Source of the DNA: Gemmatimonadota bacterium
GTDB lineage: Bacteria > Latescibacterota > UBA2968 > UBA8231
Direction of reading: 5' to 3'
Assembly (NCBI GenBank): GCA_018660835.1
Contig: JABJJN010000091.1
Span: 1-64,000 of the forward strand
DNA length: 64,000 nt
Part shown: positions 61,185 to 64,000 of the stretch, in pieces
Numbering within the stretch: the stretch's first letter is position 1
How the letters are laid out: the number at the start of each line of letters is the position of its first letter
The notes under the pieces: model-generated
Databases searched by the model: none
The model's input: only the letters and a program-made list of their open reading frames with translations
Told to the model about the DNA's origin: nothing
Translations under genes and position numbers: made by a program

Positions 61185-62297
61185 GTGAAGATCACTGACA
61201 TCAAGACCTGTGAGGCGCGATTTGGTTATGTCCGCGTCTATACCGACGAGGGGGTCTACGGCACCGGTGAGCTATCTCACCAGGGCGCCGGTTGGCGACA
61301 GATCGTCGATTCCATGAAACCGATCCTACTGGGCGAGGATCCGCGTGACGTGGATATGTGCTTCGAGAAGATTCGGCGCGCCTTCATCTTCCGCGGTGCC
61401 ATGTCGGGTCATGCCGTGTCGGCGTTGACGGGTATTGAGGTTGCCCTGTGGGATCTGGCAGGCAAAGCCCAGGGTGTGCCTGTCTATCGATTGCTCGGTG
61501 GCAAGTTTCGCGACCGCGTCCGGCTCTATGTGGATTGTGCCAGTGGCGATTACACCGAGACCTATCGGAAAGTGACCGACGCTGGCTTCACGGCGATGAA
61601 ATTTGATCTCGACGATGCAAACCGACCCGAAAAGGTCGATCGGTGGAACTGGACCGTGCATCCAGCGGAGCTGGAGGTGATCGTTTCGGAAGCCTTTGAG
61701 ATCCGCGAGGCGATTGGCCCCCACATGGACCTGGGGATCGATCTGCATGGTCGCTACGATGCAGTGGCGGGGCAGAAGATCGCCATGGCGCTCGAAGAAC
61801 TCGACCTGATGTGGCTCGAGGAGCCTGTACCTCCGGAAAATATCGACGCCCTGGCGAAGGTAAAGGCCGCGAGCAATACACCGATCTGTGTCGGTGAGAA
61901 TGCCTATCTGCGCTATGGCTTTCGCGAAATTCTGGAGAAGCAAGCGGCCGATATCATCATGCCCGACATCTCCAAGTGTGGTGGCCTGTCCGAATGCAGG
62001 AAGATCGCCAACATGGCCGAGATCTACTATGTCCCCTTCGCCCCACACAACAATTCGGGTCCTCTGAGTACGCTCGCCGATGCCCATACCTGTGCGAGTG
62101 TGCCCAACTTCCTCGCCCTCGAGTATCATCGCTTCCGTGATGAGGGAATGGAGCAAATTCTCGACAAGGATGGTCCCTTCATCGATTCAGGCCATGTGGT
62201 TTTGACCGAGGCCGATGGTCTGGGCGCAGAATTGAATGAGGACGTCGTCAGATCCATGTTGCCAGAGGGTGAACGAGACGCAGAGCTGTGGCGGTGA
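61185..62297 (+). CDS. Enolase-superfamily acid-sugar dehydratase (mannonate/galactonate dehydratase-like)
   Basis: 370 residues, GTG start. Metal ligands are Asp186 (GIDLHGRYD, with His188 as a possible base), Glu212 (WLEEPVPPEN) and Glu238 (CVGENAYLR). A catalytic His288 lies in PFAPHNNSGPL, and Lys139 in AMKFDLDD. This arrangement resembles D-mannonate/D-galactonate/D-gluconate dehydratase-type MR subgroup enzymes, which convert aldonates to 2-keto-3-deoxy acids. Cytoplasmic. It leads an operon with two tandem Gfo/Idh genes (10-base gap, then TGATG overlap), a plausible sugar-acid pathway. Confidence 0.9.
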   Translation: MKITDIKTCEARFGYVRVYTDEGVYGTGELSHQGAGWRQIVDSMKPILLGEDPRDVDMCFEKIRRAFIFRGAMSGHAVSALTGIEVALWDLAGKAQGVPVYRLLGGKFRDRVRLYVDCASGDYTETYRKVTDAGFTAMKFDLDDANRPEKVDRWNWTVHPAELEVIVSEAFEIREAIGPHMDLGIDLHGRYDAVAGQKIAMALEELDLMWLEEPVPPENIDALAKVKAASNTPICVGENAYLRYGFREILEKQAADIIMPDISKCGGLSECRKIANMAEIYYVPFAPHNNSGPLSTLADAHTCASVPNFLALEYHRFRDEGMEQILDKDGPFIDSGHVVLTEADGLGAELNEDVVRSMLPEGERDAELWR

Positions 62298-62307
62298 CGA
62301 GAAACTC

Positions 62308-63525
62308 ATGAGTGGAATTCGATTGGGTGTTGTCGGTTACGGTGGTCGCATCAGCGGCATGATTCAAGGTGTTTTCCGCGAGATCGCAGCGGATCTGCAG
62401 GTCACGGCCATCGTTGATCCGGATGAAGCTGGTGTCCGCGCCCGCCTCGATGCCGCAGCGGCTGGGCGCGGTTGGGCGCGAGACGGCGGCGGCGTTGCCG
62501 ACGATGTGGTTTTTCATCGCGATGTGGATGCGATGATCAAGGATGGCCATCTGGACGCACTGGCAGTGGGCACGCGCTGCAATTTCCACACGCCCATCGC
62601 CGTGCGCGCCGCACAGCACAGTCTGCCTCTGTTTCTTGAAAAACCTGTCGCCGTCGACATGAAGCAGGCCAAGGCGCTGGAGACCGCCTTCGAAGGGTCC
62701 AGCTGCAAGGCCGTCGTCAGCTTTCCCCTGCGTGTTTCCCCCCTGTGCGAGTTGGCTCGACAATACATCGAAGAAGGAGCCGTCGGCGATCCGGTGCATG
62801 TGGCGGCGACCAACTACGTGCCCTACGGCACGGTGTATTGGGAGGCCGCCTATCGCGACTATGATGTCACCCATGGTTTGTTTCTGCAGAAGGCGACACA
62901 CGACTTCGACTATCTCATGTATCTGATGGGACAACCCATTGTGCGTGTCGCGGCCACGGCAACTCGTGGTCACATCTACGGTGGTGACAAGCCAGCAGGG
63001 TTGCGTTGCTCAGCATGCGACGAGGTGGGCGAGTGCCTGGAAAGCCCACAGAATCGCCGCCACAACAGTTCCGGTGGCAGCACGGCTGATCATCTGTGTC
63101 TGTTCAGCGTCGACTGTGGCGAGGGGCATCGGCTGAACGAAGATGCATCCAGTGCCCTGCTGGAATTTGCCGATGGAAGCCACGGGATGTACACACAGGT
63201 TTTCTTCGCTCGCCGCGACGCAGGAACCCGTGGTGCAAATGTGTCAGGGTATCTGGGCAGCGTGAGTTTTGACTGGTACACAGATGAGCTGAAACGGGTG
63301 CGTCACCATGCACCATTCTCTGCCGTCGAGAAAGCATCCGGCGTGGCCAGCCATTTCGGCGGCGATCTGGAGTTGGCACGGGATTTTGTCGCCCTCGTAG
63401 AGAATGGCGCCGCGCCACGCACGCCGATCGAAACCGGAATACAATCCGTTTACGCTTGCCTGGCGGCGAAGCAATCAGCAGAGAAGGGGCGTTTTGTGGA
63501 TGTTCGCCTCGTTGGGCAAGTCTGA
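62308..63525 (+). CDS. Gfo/Idh/MocA oxidoreductase with a three-cysteine insertion
   Basis: 405 residues from ATG 62308; earlier in-frame codons run into the dehydratase gene. The NAD(P) motif is GVVGYGGRISGM (7-18), EKP lies in LFLEKPVAVD, and the dyad is QKATHDFDYLMYLM. The insertion Cys234-x2-Cys237-x5-Cys243 (LRCSACDEVGECLE) is similar in spacing to the one in the enzyme at 54378. It may bind zinc or stabilise an inserted loop. Followed by a second Gfo/Idh gene with overlapping start (TGATG). Probably acts before or after the acid-sugar dehydratase. Confidence 0.9.
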   Translation: MSGIRLGVVGYGGRISGMIQGVFREIAADLQVTAIVDPDEAGVRARLDAAAAGRGWARDGGGVADDVVFHRDVDAMIKDGHLDALAVGTRCNFHTPIAVRAAQHSLPLFLEKPVAVDMKQAKALETAFEGSSCKAVVSFPLRVSPLCELARQYIEEGAVGDPVHVAATNYVPYGTVYWEAAYRDYDVTHGLFLQKATHDFDYLMYLMGQPIVRVAATATRGHIYGGDKPAGLRCSACDEVGECLESPQNRRHNSSGGSTADHLCLFSVDCGEGHRLNEDASSALLEFADGSHGMYTQVFFARRDAGTRGANVSGYLGSVSFDWYTDELKRVRHHAPFSAVEKASGVASHFGGDLELARDFVALVENGAAPRTPIETGIQSVYACLAAKQSAEKGRFVDVRLVGQV

Positions 63526-64000
63526 TGGCAGGACGCATCGGTTTCGTCGACGACTGCCTAGACAATTTCCATGCAGACGTGTATCTGCAGCTACTTCGTG
63601 GCGAGCTGGCAGATCTAGGTTTCACTGTCACAGGTTGCACGGCGCTGCAACGTGAACCAAGCCGCGCCTGGGCACAGGCGAATGCGGTCACCTGGTTTGA
63701 CTCGGTGCAACAGCTCGATGATCACGTCGATCACTATATCATACTGGCCCCCTCAACACCACAGACACATCTGCCCCTTTGTGAGCAGGTGTTTGAGCGT
63801 GGAAAGTCTACCTACGTCGACAAGACTTTCGCTCCTGACTTAGCCACGGCAGAGAGGATTTTCGCTTTGGCTGATGAGCATGGTGTCGCTGTACAGACCA
63901 CATCGGCGCTGCGATACACAGAAGTCCAGCAAATGGTCGAGTCAGCGGACGCCGCAGTCCATCACATGATTGCGTGGGGTGGCGGAAGTTCCTTCGACGA
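63525..64000 (+). CDS. Gfo/Idh/MocA-like oxidoreductase (3' partial)
   Basis: 158 codons from the ATG at 63525, open to the window edge. The N-terminal Rossmann part is unusual: RIGFVDDCLDNFHADVY replaces the glycine-rich GxGxxG turn, although IILAPSTPQTHLPLC and TYVDKTFAPDLATAERIF, where the family EKP motif appears as DKTF, match the fold. The dinucleotide-binding loop therefore looks degenerate. It is coupled to the preceding oxidoreductase gene (TGATG). Its C-terminal half is outside the window, so the catalytic residues cannot be checked. Confidence 0.7.
   Translation, partial: MAGRIGFVDDCLDNFHADVYLQLLRGELADLGFTVTGCTALQREPSRAWAQANAVTWFDSVQQLDDHVDHYIILAPSTPQTHLPLCEQVFERGKSTYVDKTFAPDLATAERIFALADEHGVAVQTTSALRYTEVQQMVESADAAVHHMIAWGGGSSFD

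Noticed and set aside
61326..62156. 276-codon minus-strand frame
   Set aside because: Antisense of the acid-sugar dehydratase gene with complete metal ligands.
1..64000. tRNA, rRNA, CRISPR, insertion sequence or prophage
   Set aside because: No CCA-ending cloverleaf, repeat-spacer array, transposase, integrase or phage structural gene was recognised.

Overview
The window is gene-dense bacterial chromosome with about 55 protein genes, no rRNA or tRNA that I can see, and no phage, insertion sequence or CRISPR signature. The best taxonomic clue is a 1475-residue secreted protein (17061-21488). It ends in the PNPFNPST-type C-terminal sorting/FlgD-like module common in the FCB group. Together with many Gfo/Idh/MocA oxidoreductases, phytanoyl-CoA-dioxygenase-family proteins, type I sulfatases, enolase-superfamily enzymes and five-bladed beta-propellers, this suggests an uncultured FCB-type environmental bacterium. 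Candidatus Latescibacterota or a relative is the most natural fit, but that placement is inference.

Layout. 1-2.2 kb: end of an amidohydrolase, a membrane protein and a Gfo/Idh oxidoreductase in one overlapping operon. 2.2-8.2 kb: MscS channel, HrpA helicase and a coiled-coil membrane protein, closed by a strong bidirectional terminator. 8.2-13.8 kb (minus strand): sugar isomerase-like TIM barrel, FKBP isomerase, a GlgE-like GH13-fold enzyme, a DUF3500 protein and a bicupin. 14-17 kb: Gfo/Idh, PLP-dependent desulfhydrase-like enzyme and a DMT exporter. 17-22 kb: the giant secreted protein facing an ECF sigma factor. 22.5-26.8 kb: Ogt, a PL2-like lyase and a putative glycosidase. 26.8-29 kb (minus): a sialidase-fold protein and a DapA/NanA-family aldolase. 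29.2-33.1 kb: a tight operon of enolase-superfamily enzyme, NodB-like protein, an atypical PhyH protein and an NAD-dependent epimerase. 33.8-42 kb: three sulfatases with a beta-propeller, a GNAT, a zinc-ribbon membrane protein and an SGNH acetylesterase. 42-47.7 kb: small redox genes, a carbohydrate-sensor histidine kinase and an MFS transporter. 47.7-57.5 kb: two further Gfo/Idh operons, a CBM9-like protein and a CE15 esterase. 57.5-64 kb: SMP-30 lactonase, HrpB helicase, a mannonate/galactonate-dehydratase-like enzyme and two tandem Gfo/Idh genes, the last cut by the window edge.

How the genes may work together. Most of the carbohydrate enzymes (PL2-like lyase, CE15, three sulfatases, beta-propellers, sialidase-fold protein) begin directly at the catalytic fold without a signal peptide. 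This predicts cytoplasmic processing of imported, sulfated or esterified, uronate-containing oligosaccharides. The Gfo/Idh dehydrogenases, SMP-30 lactonase, acid-sugar dehydratases and DapA-family aldolase could together form a scattered non-phosphorylative route from sugars to pyruvate. The histidine kinase with an exported CBM9-like sensor is a candidate glycan detector. All functions are read from motifs and family resemblance by eye; no database search was run.
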